Assembly: GCA_946122785.1 (NCBI GenBank)
Contig: CAMGYJ010000002.1
Location: 20,930,492-20,994,491, forward strand
Length of the DNA: 64,000 nt
Origin: Linum tenue
Lineage: Eukaryota; Streptophyta; Magnoliopsida; Malpighiales; Linaceae
Direction of reading: 5' to 3'
A program made the position numbers and the translations under genes. Below the pieces are notes generated by a model. That model was given only the letters and a program-made list of their open reading frames with translations. It made no database searches and had not been told where the DNA came from. This document shows positions 37,126-48,858 of this stretch, one piece after another (the first letter of the stretch is position 1; every line of letters begins with the position of its first letter).

Positions 37126-39287
37126 CATGCATTTGTCTATAGACTAAAAAATACAACTAAATGACATTTGTGCATGGTTTAAATATTGAAGGCTTATATT
37201 TGTGCATGGTATAAAAATAAAGACGCGTATACTTTATAATAAATCCAATCCAAGCATACAATTACACGCATGCTAGTGGGAAGTAAAGAGAAGTTCCACT
37301 GGAGTTTTTAAGTTATACAATTAATTATATTTGTCTAGAGAGTAAAGAATACAAGTATCATCTGTGAATGGTAGAAAAAATTGGTAGCTTTAATCATTGA
37401 AGAAGTATAAACTTGATAATACAACTAAGTATACTTTAGGCATGATAAATATTTATAGCAATTTATTTAGCGGGTGATAGACACAATTATTGCATTACAA
37501 AATCAACTTGAGAGAAGTTGACATGGTAGGCAGGATAATTAAATAACAATCAGAGGGTGTTTGTTTCAAATATATTCCAAATCTAATAGAGAATAACATA
37601 ATCTTGTAATTAAAATTGATAATCTTTTTCAAGTAAGTAGAATTTACCTCGATCAAGTCAGGAAGACTGTCAGAGTTCTACTCTTGCTTATCCTTCCCTA
37701 TCCTAAAAAAATGTGTGTCCTCTTATTCTCTTGTTGTCTTGAAAAATTCAACCTACATTCCAAAACCTCAAGCTCCCAATCGAACCATAACACAATAGTC
37801 AATCTGAGCCATTTTGTTCATAACTCGATGGTAGATCCTTAATTTGCATAATGATGGTATGACATAAACAACTTAGAGAAATTGTATGAAGCAAGAATGT
37901 TTTGATTGGTAAAGCTAAATAATCAAAATGATTCAATTAGTAATAGGAAAATGTCTCTAATTTATTTGAAACTTGATCGTTCCTCTTAAAGCACCAAAAA
38001 AAAAAAATTTATGGAAAAAGTAAGGTGTGGTTTGATTAATAATAATAAAGTAATTATGATGTTTCCTTATCATTGTATGGAATGACATATAATGATGTAA
38101 TAATCAGGATGTGAGAGCGTCACCCACACTTGTAAGGATGACATTCAATTGGGTAACTATCATATCAAAGAGAGTTACTTTGAAAACCAATCCCCTACAC
38201 CCAAATTTTATATTAGATTTAAGATTCGAGTTAAAGTAATGGATTTATTTTAAACTAAAAATAAAAAATTACATTTTCATGAATAAAAGCTCATTGCATG
38301 TAACTTTTCTGGTGATTGTAGTAGATGTCAATTAACCTGAGTACTAAGTAAGATGGCCAACAACATCTATGTAATGAAACATTTAAAAAAATAGTTATGT
38401 TTTTGGTTGTATGCTCATCAAATTGAAGTAAGTTTGATTTGACAATAGTAATTCAAACCCAAAAGAAATTTTCTTTAGCTACATTTCTTGTCAATCTTAT
38501 CTAGTTTGATAAAATAAACTTGTAAGTTGGTATTGTTGGTATATTTGTGCATGCTTCGACATTGGTATTTTGATTCAACTGGAATACCAATTGACTTGTA
38601 TCTACCATTGTCATACTGACCTTAAAGTTGTTGATAAAATAATAGTGTAAACTTTATGGTCCCGAACTAGAGGCCGAAAGTCCTAGATTTGCCCTTCGAA
38701 AATTTTCACCCCAATATAATAACTTTGAAGAAAAGGAGTAGGCATATCAATAATATTTTCAAAATTTGAATAATAAAGTTGAATTTACGTGGTTGTTGTT
38801 TGTTTACCTTCGAGACAATAACTATCATATCGAGACGAAGAATAATATGTGTCTTGGGATTTTGTGTGGCCTTATTTGATTGACCACACATCCCTAACCA
38901 TGTGTCGTTGTGATTCTATTTCGTAGTCGATTAGTGTGAAGTGCTAGCTAAAAGCTGCATATCAAGGAATTCATGACAATTTATTTATTCACTCATTCCT
39001 TTTTTAACGGTATTCACCTATTACTAAAGCGTGTTGTTGTGATCCAATTTTATATATCGCATACTTATGATAGAACTTCAGCTAATACATTCTCAATGCC
39101 TTCATTAATGCAATAAGAGAAAGGAATCAACATGTCGAATATACTTACAATGACGTTGAGTATTGATGCAGATTTATTGAACTCCATCTCTTTAATTGAA
39201 CTCAAGTCCTCGAAAAGAAAGATTGGTCATAAGGAATAACGTAGCCGGTTCCAAGCGATTGCGGCAACCAGAGAAATTGATGCGGTT
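37126..39287. other. AT-rich intergenic DNA without genes
   Basis: About 2.2 kb of low-complexity AT-rich sequence with no frame of interest and no element end that I can match. Confidence 0.45.
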
Positions 39288-40037
39288 AGGGGGTGTTCAA
39301 ATGGTGAGATAACTGTCGTAACCATTTTAATTGGTTTTATTAAAAAAATTGGTTTGTTTGGTTTGCTTTCGCTCACTGATAACAAATCAAACCAATTAAG
39401 CAATTAACCATATATCTAATGTATTACACTCTCATGTTTAAATATTTTGCATAATCACTCAAAAGTCGAGCGTTCCTCCCTTTTAGATCCAAAAAAAAAA
39501 ATTATTATTGTTTCTATGCTCTATTGTCCTTATAGATAATAGACAACAACATGTACGTGAACACATAATTTAGATAAATCTTATATATTATGTTGGACGA
39601 AAATTTTAATAGGGAAGATTTTTTTTATCCTTTGATAATTGCTAAGAGACTAAGACAATTCACACATGCACAAACAATTTATTAACCCTATATCAACATA
39701 TATTTTTGTTAAGTGATTACTTCTAGTGACTGCAATATAATTTTATTAGTTGCATGTATTTACATTAAGGATTAACTATGCTTGAACTTTTATGCTTTAT
39801 TCATTATATAAATTATATATTCATGCATTATTGAGATCATTTTTCTCACCTAATGATAATGTTATGTTATATTGGTTAATTCGGTCAACCAATTATCCAG
39901 ACCAAATAAACTTTAAGTTGGTTAATTTGTTTGTTGTATTATTTTAGTCGGTTTGATTTTTGTATTTTATTCAATGATTAATAAAATTTAATCTTAAATG
40001 GTTTGGTAATTACCATGTTAACCATTTGAACACTCCT
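39288..40037. mobile_element. hAT-like non-autonomous element
   Basis: AGGGGGTGTTCAAATGG at left and CCATTTGAACACTCCT at right are inverted repeats of the AGGGGTGTTCAAA type seen in plant hAT elements. AACCAATT/AATTGGTT repeats are scattered inside. Flanks GATGCGGTT and GATATGGTT are only roughly alike, so the duplication is eroded. Confidence 0.65.
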
Positions 40038-40332
40038 GGATATGGTTGAATAAATAAGGAGAGTTAATTGGAAGCAAAGGAGGTGGTGATCCCAGAATTT
40101 CAGAGTCTGTTTCCAACTCTACTTTGTGGTATAAGACTTGCAACTAATTGGCTTTTGTAGCTCGATAGATAGCAGTGCTGTTAGTCTTTATATTGCTTTG
40201 TTAGCAGTCAACTTGTTGTTCTCAGATTGTAACTTGGTTGTTGATCGTATTTGATGAATAAAATCCCACCCATTCACCGAATTTTTTTTTGTTTAAATAG
40301 ACCCTGACTGAATAAATTATTGAATAAAAAAT

Positions 40333-40825
40333 AGGGTTAATACCCTATTTTGGCCCGAAGTTTAGCGTAAGTGACAGTCATGACTTCATTTTTCAAATAA
40401 GAGATTTATGGTCTACTTTGAAATTATTGGACAAATTTGACCCAGAACTTATGTTGACTGTTCATATTAACGGTCAAATATTTATTTCGTCAATAACTTA
40501 GCATCCAGTGCTGAAGTGGCAGTGATTTGGCATGCCACGTCATTAAATAATATTAATTTATTTTTGTAATTCAATTAAAAATAAGGTAAAAGAATAAATG
40601 TTTGACTGTCAAAGTGATTTGGCATGCCACATCACTACCACTTCAACATTGGATGCTGAGTCATTGACGGAATAAATGTTTGACCGTTAATATTAATAGT
40701 CAACACAAGTTTCGAGCCAAATCTGTCCATTAATTTCAAAAGTATGCCTTAAATATCTTGTTTGAAAACTGGGGTCAAAACTGTCACCGACGCTAAACTT
40801 CGGGCCAAACTAGGATATTAACCTT
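40333..40825. mobile_element. MULE-type MITE with ~220-bp arms
   Basis: AGGGTTAATACCCTATTTTGG pairs with the right end CCAAACTAGGATATTAACCTT. The arms continue through GGCCCGAAGTTTAGCGT, TGACGGAATAAATG and TGGCATGCCAC. Almost nothing lies between the arms. The target duplication was not resolved. Confidence 0.75.
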
Positions 40826-41114
40826 AAATAAGAAGGATAATAGTTGTACTACGCTTTCTAATAAATTGAATTGATACGCCCAGAACCAAATCAAACCTAG
40901 CTTTTCTTCCGCTAATACCAATGCAAAACCAACTCCTACCTTAAACTGGAAATAAGTAATTTCAGTTGGAAGCCCAAAACTATTTCTGTCTTCTAGAGGC
41001 CCATATGAGATATAAAAGAAATTGACTTAAGTGCCATTCCGTACTCTGCGCAACATCTAGGAAAAATGAAATTAAGAGGGATCTGAAGGAGAACCTCCTT
41101 ATATGTACTGGAGA

Positions 41115-41461
41115 CATAGTTAGTAAAATACGGTACGAGAAAGTTACGTAAAAAATACGTATGGGTATTATACTTCGTCTCTAAACTAAAGTTACGTTTA
41201 ATAGTACGTTAATAGTCATAAATATATAAAATTAATTATTTTAAAAATAAATAAATAAATAATAGTAAAGTTAACAATTTAATTCGTAAAATACGGATAA
41301 TCAACGTGTTATACGGGTTTTATACGTGTTTACTACGGGAGCCATCAAATAAACGAGATAAAATGAAACAGCTTGAGAATAATACGGATATAGAAGTTTT
41401 AAACGGATAAAGTACGTACCGGTACATATACGTGTATTAAATAGAATATTTACTAACTATG
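41115..41461. mobile_element. hAT-type MITE (347 bp)
   Basis: CATAGTTAGTAAA at left pairs with TTTACTAACTATG at right. Flanks ACTGGAGA (41107-41114) and ACTGGAGG (41462-41469) make an 8-bp duplication with one mismatch. Inside are repeated TACGTA/ACGGRTA motifs. A diverged relative, without clear ends, lies near 61540-61650. Confidence 0.8.
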
Positions 41462-41470
41462 ACTGGAGGA

Positions 41471-42239
41471 TAGGGGTGGTCAATGGGCGGTTTGAGTCGG
41501 TTTTTCGTTTTCAATTGACCCACACGCTTACTAGCGAGTTGGAATAATTGTGACCCGCAATCCATCCACATACTTCTACGGGTCGTGTTGTGTGGGTGGC
41601 GCCGTGGCGGATGGGTGCGGTTGGGTCATGGGTTAACCCTCAAAAGCAACTTTTCAACTAGCCATTAAGAAAGTTGACTAACATTTACAATAAGTTCATA
41701 ATAAATTAGTAAGTTTGTATTAATTTAAACATTGCTCCCTTTGTCTCATTCTCAAGTGAATACATGTAGTATTTGCATAAAAAAATTTAGTACTCTATCA
41801 ACCAATTGTTCAGAGAAAACTTACGCATTTTGTGATTTTGATACAGTTAATAATTTATAGTTTTCATCACAATATTTAATGGATATTAACAATAATTTGT
41901 ATTCCAATATCCAATGGATATTACACAACACAATCACCAATAATAGTAGTCAAAACTATTCTTTATTCTCCTGCTTTAGAAGTATATGGTCAGACTGTAG
42001 TACAGTTCGGTAATGTGATGAATATTTGATACTATAAGAAGCAAAAAAAATCATGTGAAAATAGAATGCGGGTCATTCGGGTGACCCGCAATCCACCCAC
42101 CACTCATCCACAGAAGTGTGGGTGAGAGTTTTCTCAATCCGCAATCCACTCACATTAATCACCCACTGCTTGCGGGTTGGGTTATTTGTAGATGGATCGA
42201 TATCAATCCACGGATTAACCACCCACATGCCCACCCCTA
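41471..42239. mobile_element. hAT non-autonomous element (769 bp)
   Basis: Starts TAGGGGTGGTCAATGGGCGG and ends CATGCCCACCCCTA, with flanks CTGGAGGA (41463-41470) and CTGAAGGA (42240-42247). It begins immediately after the 41115-41461 MITE and reuses that element's duplication as its target. GGGTCA/TGACCC and GGGTGG/CCACCC subterminal repeats are present. Confidence 0.8.
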
Positions 42240-42560
42240 CTGAAGGAGACAAGCCACTACCCAAGCGCGAGTCGAAGAGCATCCCAATCCACTAGTATAT
42301 CATCATCAGGAAACAACGAACCAAATTATAAAGAGATCTATCGATGACAAAACAATTCGAGATGTCTTTACCATAATTTTAATGGTGTAAAGAATATGAA
42401 CAAGGTATATTATGGAGGGGTGTGACTTGTGAGTGATAGAGTGATAACCCTCTATCATGGTGATAATATATACAAATGAGTAAACCAATAGGGAGTTAGA
42501 ATTAGATAGACTTTTAATTTTAAATGGGTTATGGTATATTCCAAATAAAGTCACTATTGT
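42240..42560. other. Short intergenic stretch
   Basis: No gene or element end recognised. It ends near the T-rich tail of a - strand LINE. Confidence 0.4.
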
Positions 42561-43240
42561 TATTTATTTTTTATGGTTAAATCAGAATTGCATTAAGAAC
42601 ATACTCTCAAACAATATTTTAGAGTCTCTCGAATCAAGATTACAACCAACAAGAAGTAGCAAAATAGGGTAAATGACATATTTGGTCACTGAGATTACTA
42701 AATCGTGTCATATTTGGTCACTAGAAAAGTTTAATATCAATTTTGGTCACTCGAATTACTGACACAGGTCACATTTGGTCACTCTTCTGTAGCCTCTGTC
42801 CAACTCCAGTCACTCGAATTATTGAAAAATGTCACATTTAGTCACTCGGATTACTGAAACATGTCACATTTAGTCACTCTCCCAAAAGTTTCCGTCCAAC
42901 TACATTAATGGAGTTGGACGGAAACTGACGGGAGAGTGACTAAATTTGACCAGTTTCGGTAATTCGAGTGACCAAAATTGATATTAATTTTTTATACATG
43001 ACACAATAATGTGTCATTTACCCTAGCAAAATAACATCCAATCTATATACTATAGATTATACAAGCAATTTTTAACTACCATCCCAACTGCAACCTATCC
43101 AGACTAATTGGTAAATCAGTTTTCACAGCGGATCAACTTCTTCAAGACTTCATTGATCTTATTAGGGGATTTAGCCCTCTCTTACCCATACAACCTGGAG
43201 CATCGCTCTCTCCATACCAAGCTAATGACAACCTGTAGTA
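42560..43240 (-). mobile_element. LINE 3'-end fragment
   Basis: On - the sequence reads VVISLVWRERCSRLYG and KINEVLKKLIRCEN, the C-terminal tail of plant LINE ORF2, followed by a 3' end CTTAATGCAATTCTGATTTA and an ACCATAAAAAATAAATAAC tail near 42560. The same tail style ends LINE-C. It is split by a MITE at 42667-43023. Confidence 0.6.
42667..43023. mobile_element. MULE-type MITE (357 bp), perfect 10-bp duplication
   Basis: GGGTAAATGACATATTTGG and the right end TGTGTCATTTACCC are inverted repeats. TAGCAAAATA flanks both sides (42657-42666, 43024-43033). The interior is a chain of TTTGGTCACT / AGTGACCAAA units and an inverted GTCCAACT...AGTTGGAC pair. Confidence 0.9.
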
Positions 43241-43849
43241 CTATGGAGGATGCTGAAGTATAAGATTTTTCCTATTTGTCTCCTTGCTGTGCCGATTGAT
43301 TTTATGAACTAGTGGGTTTAGGACATTTGATTCATGTGATATCGATGACTCTCTCTTGCTGTGTGCGGACTCATGTTTCGTATAAGGGTGCTCAGGTGTG
43401 TAATGATAAAGCAGTTGGTCCTCCATGTCATAAAATTGAAAATTTAAACATGGGATAAGCCCAACGTGTGCGACACCGTTCATTGCACAAAATCGGGTTT
43501 TGGAAGAGACTTTAGTGATCCTTGGTGGGGTACTCCTACAAGGTGAAGCTAAGCCGTCTCTAGTACAAGTAAAAATTCCATCCGTTGAACGGTTTGCCTA
43601 CTCGAGGATGTGTTTTTAAGGGCATGGATAGAGCTTCCGACCCCCCCCCCCTAATTTCATTGACCCTCCGCACGAAGTGAGGAAAAGGAGTTAAAAGAAG
43701 TACTCTGGCGAGTGACAGATGTACAGAAATTGCACTTGCTCATCTAATAAAGGTCGACCGCGCGTAAAAACTGTAGTTGGAACCCCAGCAAAGTGCAAAT
43801 GTGAAAAACAAAAGAAAAAGATACAAATAATAAGAAAAATGGGTTCCAA
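43240..43849. other. Intergenic DNA without recognisable genes
   Basis: A - strand frame (43483-43241) has no known motif. A run of about 12 C is present at 43641-43652. Confidence 0.4.
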
Positions 43850-44295
43850 CCAATGTTGTCAGAACCGAACCGGAGCATGACCCTGTAATGAGAACGGCTC
43901 GCACTTTAGTGGTCTAACCGGCATTAGACCGTTTAAAAACCATTAGAGAACCGGTACCTCATAAACATTATCAGTATAAATAGTGGACATTTCTTAATCA
44001 GAGCTCGTCTCTTTCCTTCGAAATTGTGAAATGGAAATAATGATTCAGTTTGAGAGCCCGACGTTTTTGGTTTATTTCAATCTTCAATTTTCTGCAATTT
44101 TTTTAATTAAATTTAACGGCTGAATGGCAAAAACCGGACGAGCGGCTCGATTGGATCGAGCGGTTAACCGCCTCGGCCGCTCGTCAACCGCTACATAAAA
44201 CCGGAGCGACTTTTAGACTGTTCCGAGCCGGTTTTGTGACCGGGTGGCGGTTTTACCCGTCGGGCCGAGCGGCTCGGCTCGACTTTAATAACACT
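43850..44295. mobile_element. hAT-type MITE (446 bp)
   Basis: Left CCAATGTTGTCAGAACCG and right CGACTTTAATAACACT are imperfect inverted repeats. GGTTCCAA flanks both sides (43842-43849, 44296-44303), a perfect 8-bp duplication. The interior is rich in AACCGG/CCGGTT and GAGCGGCTCG. Confidence 0.8.
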
Positions 44296-44303
44296 GGTTC
44301 CAA

Positions 44304-44618
44304 TGATTGAAATAGAATGGAAGAGCACCCGATACAGAGAGTCCTTGGTTGTTGTGTTATGTGAGTGAGTCTCTTTGTCCATGAATTATCTGTCCTAGTT
44401 CCACTGCTTCACATGATCCGGGTGTGAGTCTAGTACTCGCATTGAGAGAAATAGGGGATGCCTTAGAAAACTGGTTGACCTCGTAAGCTGCTAAATGATC
44501 TAGGAAGTCCTCTACCAACGATCGGGGTTGCATGTTGCTGTAGAGGTCTGGAGAGTTGCATTGGTTTGACTCAAGTTTGCTTGGGGACAAGCAAACAGTT
44601 AAGTGTAGGGGGATTTGA
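44304..44618 (+). mobile_element. 3' non-coding end of an Athila/Tat-type Gypsy element, with purine tract
   Basis: GCTTGGGGACAAGCAAAC followed by AAGTGTAGGGGGA (44601-44613) is the characteristic end of plant Athila/Tat Gypsy elements, directly before the LTR. The polyprotein that should lie upstream is absent, so the element is truncated. Confidence 0.7.
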
Positions 44619-46135
44619 TGACTCGATATTTGCACATGTTTTCCCCTTTGTTTCTTGATCGTTTAAGCTTGCACTATCGCTTCTTTGGCCTATTTTAAGC
44701 TAGGTTGTGTTCCTTTGTCACATTTCAGGTCCTAGCACATAAAGTGAAGCATAGGCACAAGTTTCAAGTCAATCGGAGATCAATTGGTGACTCAGGGGAA
44801 GAAACTCGGGCATGACTTGAAGAAGAATCGATTTATACCTCATTTTGTGACCAGATAATCATGTAAGCTTGTCATGAGAAGAAAGAGGACCAGACTACGA
44901 GCGTATGAGATAACGGCACCTGATTTGGAGTCTGAATGAGAGAGGAACGAAGAATCAAAGATAGGAGACCGGAAATTGAAAAATACCCGCCCAGTAGGTT
45001 CAAAATACCCGACCGAGTATTTTGAGCATATGATAGGGTATTTTTGGGAGAATCAGAAGGCCCCCCGGTCGTGAACCAAAAATACCCGACCGGTTACAAA
45101 ATACCCGACCGGGTATTTTCCCTTTTGCCCAGAAAAGTGACCCAGTGCATTTTGTTGATACCCGATCGGGTATTTGGACCAGGTTTCGCGAACTTGAGCT
45201 GTTAAAAGCATATTTTGTGCATTTTTGGAGGAGGAGAGCTGGGTTTTGGTTCCCAAACACCCAAGGGACGAACCTAAAAGAGAGAGCGATTTGAGGGCAA
45301 TCTTGGAGTGGAATTGGAGGATTTCTTCACCTTGGAAGCTCGAGGAACAAGCCCGGACTTGAAGGCTGATCATCTGGAGATTCTTACTGCATTCTCTCTC
45401 CTCTCTATGGAGTAACTTCCCTTCACTTAGGTTTTGAGGAACCCTAACTATGCTTGTTTGATTGGATGATTGTATGAGTACTCTTGCTTGATAATCTTGA
45501 GTTCATATTCAATTTATGCATGTTTTCATGATTCAATTCCGCTTTAGTCGAGATTATTGATTCTGCTTTGATCCTATGAGAGCGAATACCTGATTAGGTC
45601 AATAGAGCACCATAGATTGATAGTATTGGATCGATTGCTTTAGTCGAGGGTTGATTCACTGATTTGTATCGATTGAGAACCTCATTCGATAGAGGAAATC
45701 TAGTTCAGAATGCCTTGATCGGTTGTTCTAGAGAAGGATACGTCCCTTTAGGCAATTGACTCAAGAGGGCCTTGTTCCTTTAGTCGAGACTCGAGGTCTA
45801 GTTAAGGATTCTCCGCAATGTGAATGAAAATGAAACAAGTTAGAGATCATCAATCATTAATATGACTAGTGGCTAGAGGGAAGCATACCTAAGCGAGTTC
45901 CCAACAGCATACCTAAGCGAGTTCCCAACCTGTAATTAGATTAACTTTAACTGTAGTTTTCTAGAGTGGTTTTAGTTCTTCCATCTTACTCTGGTTTGCT
46001 AGATAGTGAACTGAAGCTGAGTAAAAGTAACTCTAGAGACCCGTGGATTTGATATTTATCACTTGAGCCACTGTACTACATTCCCTTTCATTGGTTACAC
46101 TTGGCCTTTGTTAGGAGTTGTGTCGTAGCGAGTCA
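44619..46135 (+). repeat. Athila/Tat-type LTR (1517 bp)
   Basis: Begins TGACTCGATATTTGC and ends GTAGCGAGTCA, with 7-bp inverted ends TGACTCG/CGAGTCA and TG...CA termini. The length suits Athila LTRs. It holds GACCGGGTATTT-like short repeats near 45000-45170 and a 24-bp direct duplication (AGCATACCTAAGCGAGTTCC, twice at about 45883-45930). It is preceded by a purine tract, so it is a 3' LTR; no matching 5' LTR is in the window. Confidence 0.75.
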
Positions 46136-46936
46136 AGCACCCACCGGATCAATGCCAAAATGGCGAGCTAGCCTTGTGATGTAGGCACCTCCATGGTTGG
46201 TCTTGATTTATTTGTTGGAAGTCATCTTCTGTAGGGTTTTCAGTATGACTAAACCAAGATGAACTGGGGGGGATCTTGAACCATAGAGAGGAAAAATTCC
46301 AAATCCATCTTGGTCTCACTCCCCAGACTGGCCTCCCTAGCTGCCACATAATGAGCGATAATGTTGTGGATGATACGCCATGTGGAAAGAAGATCAGTCC
46401 TTTTGTAGTGGGCAAGGTCAGACTTTTTCACATGATGTGTTTCAGCGTAATCCACATATTAGTGACCAATGGTACTCTGTGAAATCAAACCATGTCCATC
46501 TGTGGTGAGAAATCCAGGTGGGTATATATGGAGTGCCTGTGTGAACTCACTGATGCTCATTTGTCCCGCATGTCCTCCAAGGCGAAAAGGTATGTTGTCG
46601 GGCTTGTCGAGGGTAAATTCGGTTAGTAATTTGATGGAGAGATTACTAATGAACTCAATGGTAAGCTCTCGGTAGATGACCCCATTGATGGAGAGAATGT
46701 CACACCATGCTGGGAGACGGAGGCAGGTGGGGTCCATTACTCCAAGGCGCTCTAGGAGACCCCAATCAAAGCATCTATGCTCCCCAAATGGGAGGGAAAG
46801 GAAGCATTTCATACCCTTCCTATGTTCATCTGGTAGTTGGATGAAGTTGTGTAGCTCCCCACCTCCAAGTTGATACTTTGGTTGTGGTGGTGGTGGAGGA
46901 TATGGTTGACGTGCCCGTCCTTGGTTGTTTTGGCAT
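46133..46936 (-). pseudogene. Athila ORF1-type gag relic
   Basis: From the ATG at 46936 (MPKQPRTGTSTIS) the - strand continues with MKCFLSLPFGEHRCFDWGLL, LGVMDPTCLRLPAWCDIL, YRELTIEFISNLSIK and IPFRLGGHAGQMSISEF, the pattern of Athila ORF1 proteins. It ends, after a frame change, with HGGAYITRLARHFGIDPVG and a stop that overlaps the last 3 bp of the LTR on the other strand. Several frameshifts are present. Its orientation is opposite to the adjoining LTR, so they belong to different insertions. Confidence 0.7.
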
Positions 46937-46945
46937 TGTCGTTTG

Positions 46946-48850
46946 CAATGCAGTCAAAAGCGCGATTCTACCTAGAAGCGGAAAAGGGGTAAAATCGTAA
47001 AGCATAGAAACGAAGCGTAAAAATGTAAGTTTTTTATGCATCATGTAAAATGGTTAAAAATGTGTTAAGTAAGACATGTGCTATCTAAAATATGAGTGCA
47101 TAGATTTTCGATAAGTAAATAACTACATGCAATTTAGGTTCAAAATGTAAAATGTGAGTGTATCATTCGAAAATCAAATAGTACAATAGCATCCAAGGCT
47201 TCTGAGAAATTTAATCTTAGATCCCAAAACAACAATGAGATAATTCATATAAGGAACGATGGACAATGAGTTTTGGAGTCGAAATCAAATACAAGTATAG
47301 AGAATCCAATCATTTTTATTCCGCCCAGCCCAGCAAATAATTGGAAACTTAGGGTTTAGGAAGCTTTGCCGATGTTACGATTTGACTTGGTGCAGATAAC
47401 GACCCAGCATCCCTTCACCGTCGCGGCTTCAAACTTGCCCTCGCCAATCGATCTCATCCTTCACTGGACCCCATGAGTCATTGCAAGAGACTTCTTTGAT
47501 CTGTTCCTTTTGGTCAACCGTAACCTTCCCTTTTCTCACCACCAGTCTGCCGCCCCGATTTCTTGATTCATCGTTGGAGTTCATGGAGAAATTCCTCGTA
47601 GATGTAGAGACGGTGGAGAGCAAGAGACAAGTGGAGACACCTCCACGGTAGGGATGGCAATCAAACCCATGGCCGCGGGTACCCGACCGCCCCCGACCCA
47701 GTCAACGCAGGGAATCCCCGCTTTGACCGGGTATGGGGCGGGTATGGGTAAAACCCGCAAAAAGTTTGATGGGTATGGGGCGGGTATGGTTTTAGCCTCC
47801 CCCGCCCCATACCCATACCCATACCCGCCCCACCAAGAGAATTTCTTCACATATCAAAAAAATATGTGGATTAAATTGTAATCTATCAATGATGATGATG
47901 ATAACTCGAGAAAATAAATAGTAGAAATGCAATTGAGTAACCACCTTAATCAAAACCTAATTCATTTCCCTCAATTCTCCTTCCACTCTTTCACTTTCCC
48001 CCTTGTCAACAAGATTATGTTAGTTAATTATTACTTAGTAAATGTATCAAGAGTTAGAGCATAATAATTTAAAAAATATTATAGTCTATATTATGTATTA
48101 ATGGATGTTTTAGGATCATATTCTTTGATCGTATTTAGAAAATGACCGTGTTTTGTTGACTTCATGTATAATAGGTTTGTTTATGGTTATAATTAAAACT
48201 TTTCTTGTAAGTTTTAGGTATAATAATGTTGGATGTACGGGGATGGGTATTACCCATGGGTACCCGAAACCCACGGGTATGGGTTTGCAAAACATTCCCC
48301 CGCATGGGTATGGGGCAGGTATGAGTTTGGGTATTTGAAGATGGGGATGGGGATGGTTTAGGCAAACCCGCCCCATTGCCATCCCTACTCCACGGGGAGA
48401 GAATTGAACGGTTTTGCACTGAGGACGGTGGAGCGGTGCAGAGAACCGGTGACAGTAGAGTGGTGGAGAGCACTGGGGAGTGGTGACGGTAGAGGCACCA
48501 CATAGGGATTTGGAATTGTGATTGTTTCCATTTCATACTAGGATTCAGATACTCGAGCGCCTATCAAAATTTATGTCCATTTGTTTTATAATATATAAAT
48601 TTTATAAGAGTAAAACGACGTCACTTTGTTGCAAATGTTACTTTTCTGGATAGTGTATGGAATAGCATAGAAACGCTGTAAAAACGAGTTTTTTGTACGA
48701 TTTTACCGCTTTTACCGTTTTTAGGTACGATTGTTGATTTTAACGATTTTGTGAGCAAAAAGATTTTAGGTGGAATCTGAATCGTTTTAGTGACCTAGAT
48801 ACGTAAAAACATAAGTTTTTACGATTTAAAGCGCGATTTTGACTACACTG
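46946..48850. mobile_element. Non-autonomous hAT element (1.9 kb) with a nested hAT copy
   Basis: CAATGCAGTCAAAAGCGCG at left pairs with CGCGATTTTGACTACACTG at right, the CAGTGTAGTCAAAAtCGCG type of hAT end. GTCGTTTG flanks both sides (46938-46945, 48851-48858). It sits just upstream of the Athila ORF1 start codon. A - strand frame at 47623-47429 is unassigned. The 739-bp element at 47649-48387 is nested inside. Confidence 0.85.
47649..48387. mobile_element. hAT element, copy 1 of an inverted pair (739 bp)
   Basis: TAGGGATGGCAATCAAACCC at left, GGGGCAATGGGGATTGCC-style inverted right end closing ATTGCCATCCCTA, and perfect flanking CTCCACGG (47641-47648, 48388-48395). The subterminal regions are full of GGGTATGG/CCATACCC repeats. 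A near-identical copy lies reversed at 52067-52832. Confidence 0.92.
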
Positions 48851-48858
48851 GTCGTTTG

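Noticed and set aside
43641..43652. C homopolymer as a functional site
   Set aside because: Isolated run with no context; may vary or be a sequencing artefact.
47581..47881. Pro/Tyr-rich frames (also 52563-52861)
   Set aside because: Produced by GGGTATGG repeats in hAT subterminal regions, read on both strands.
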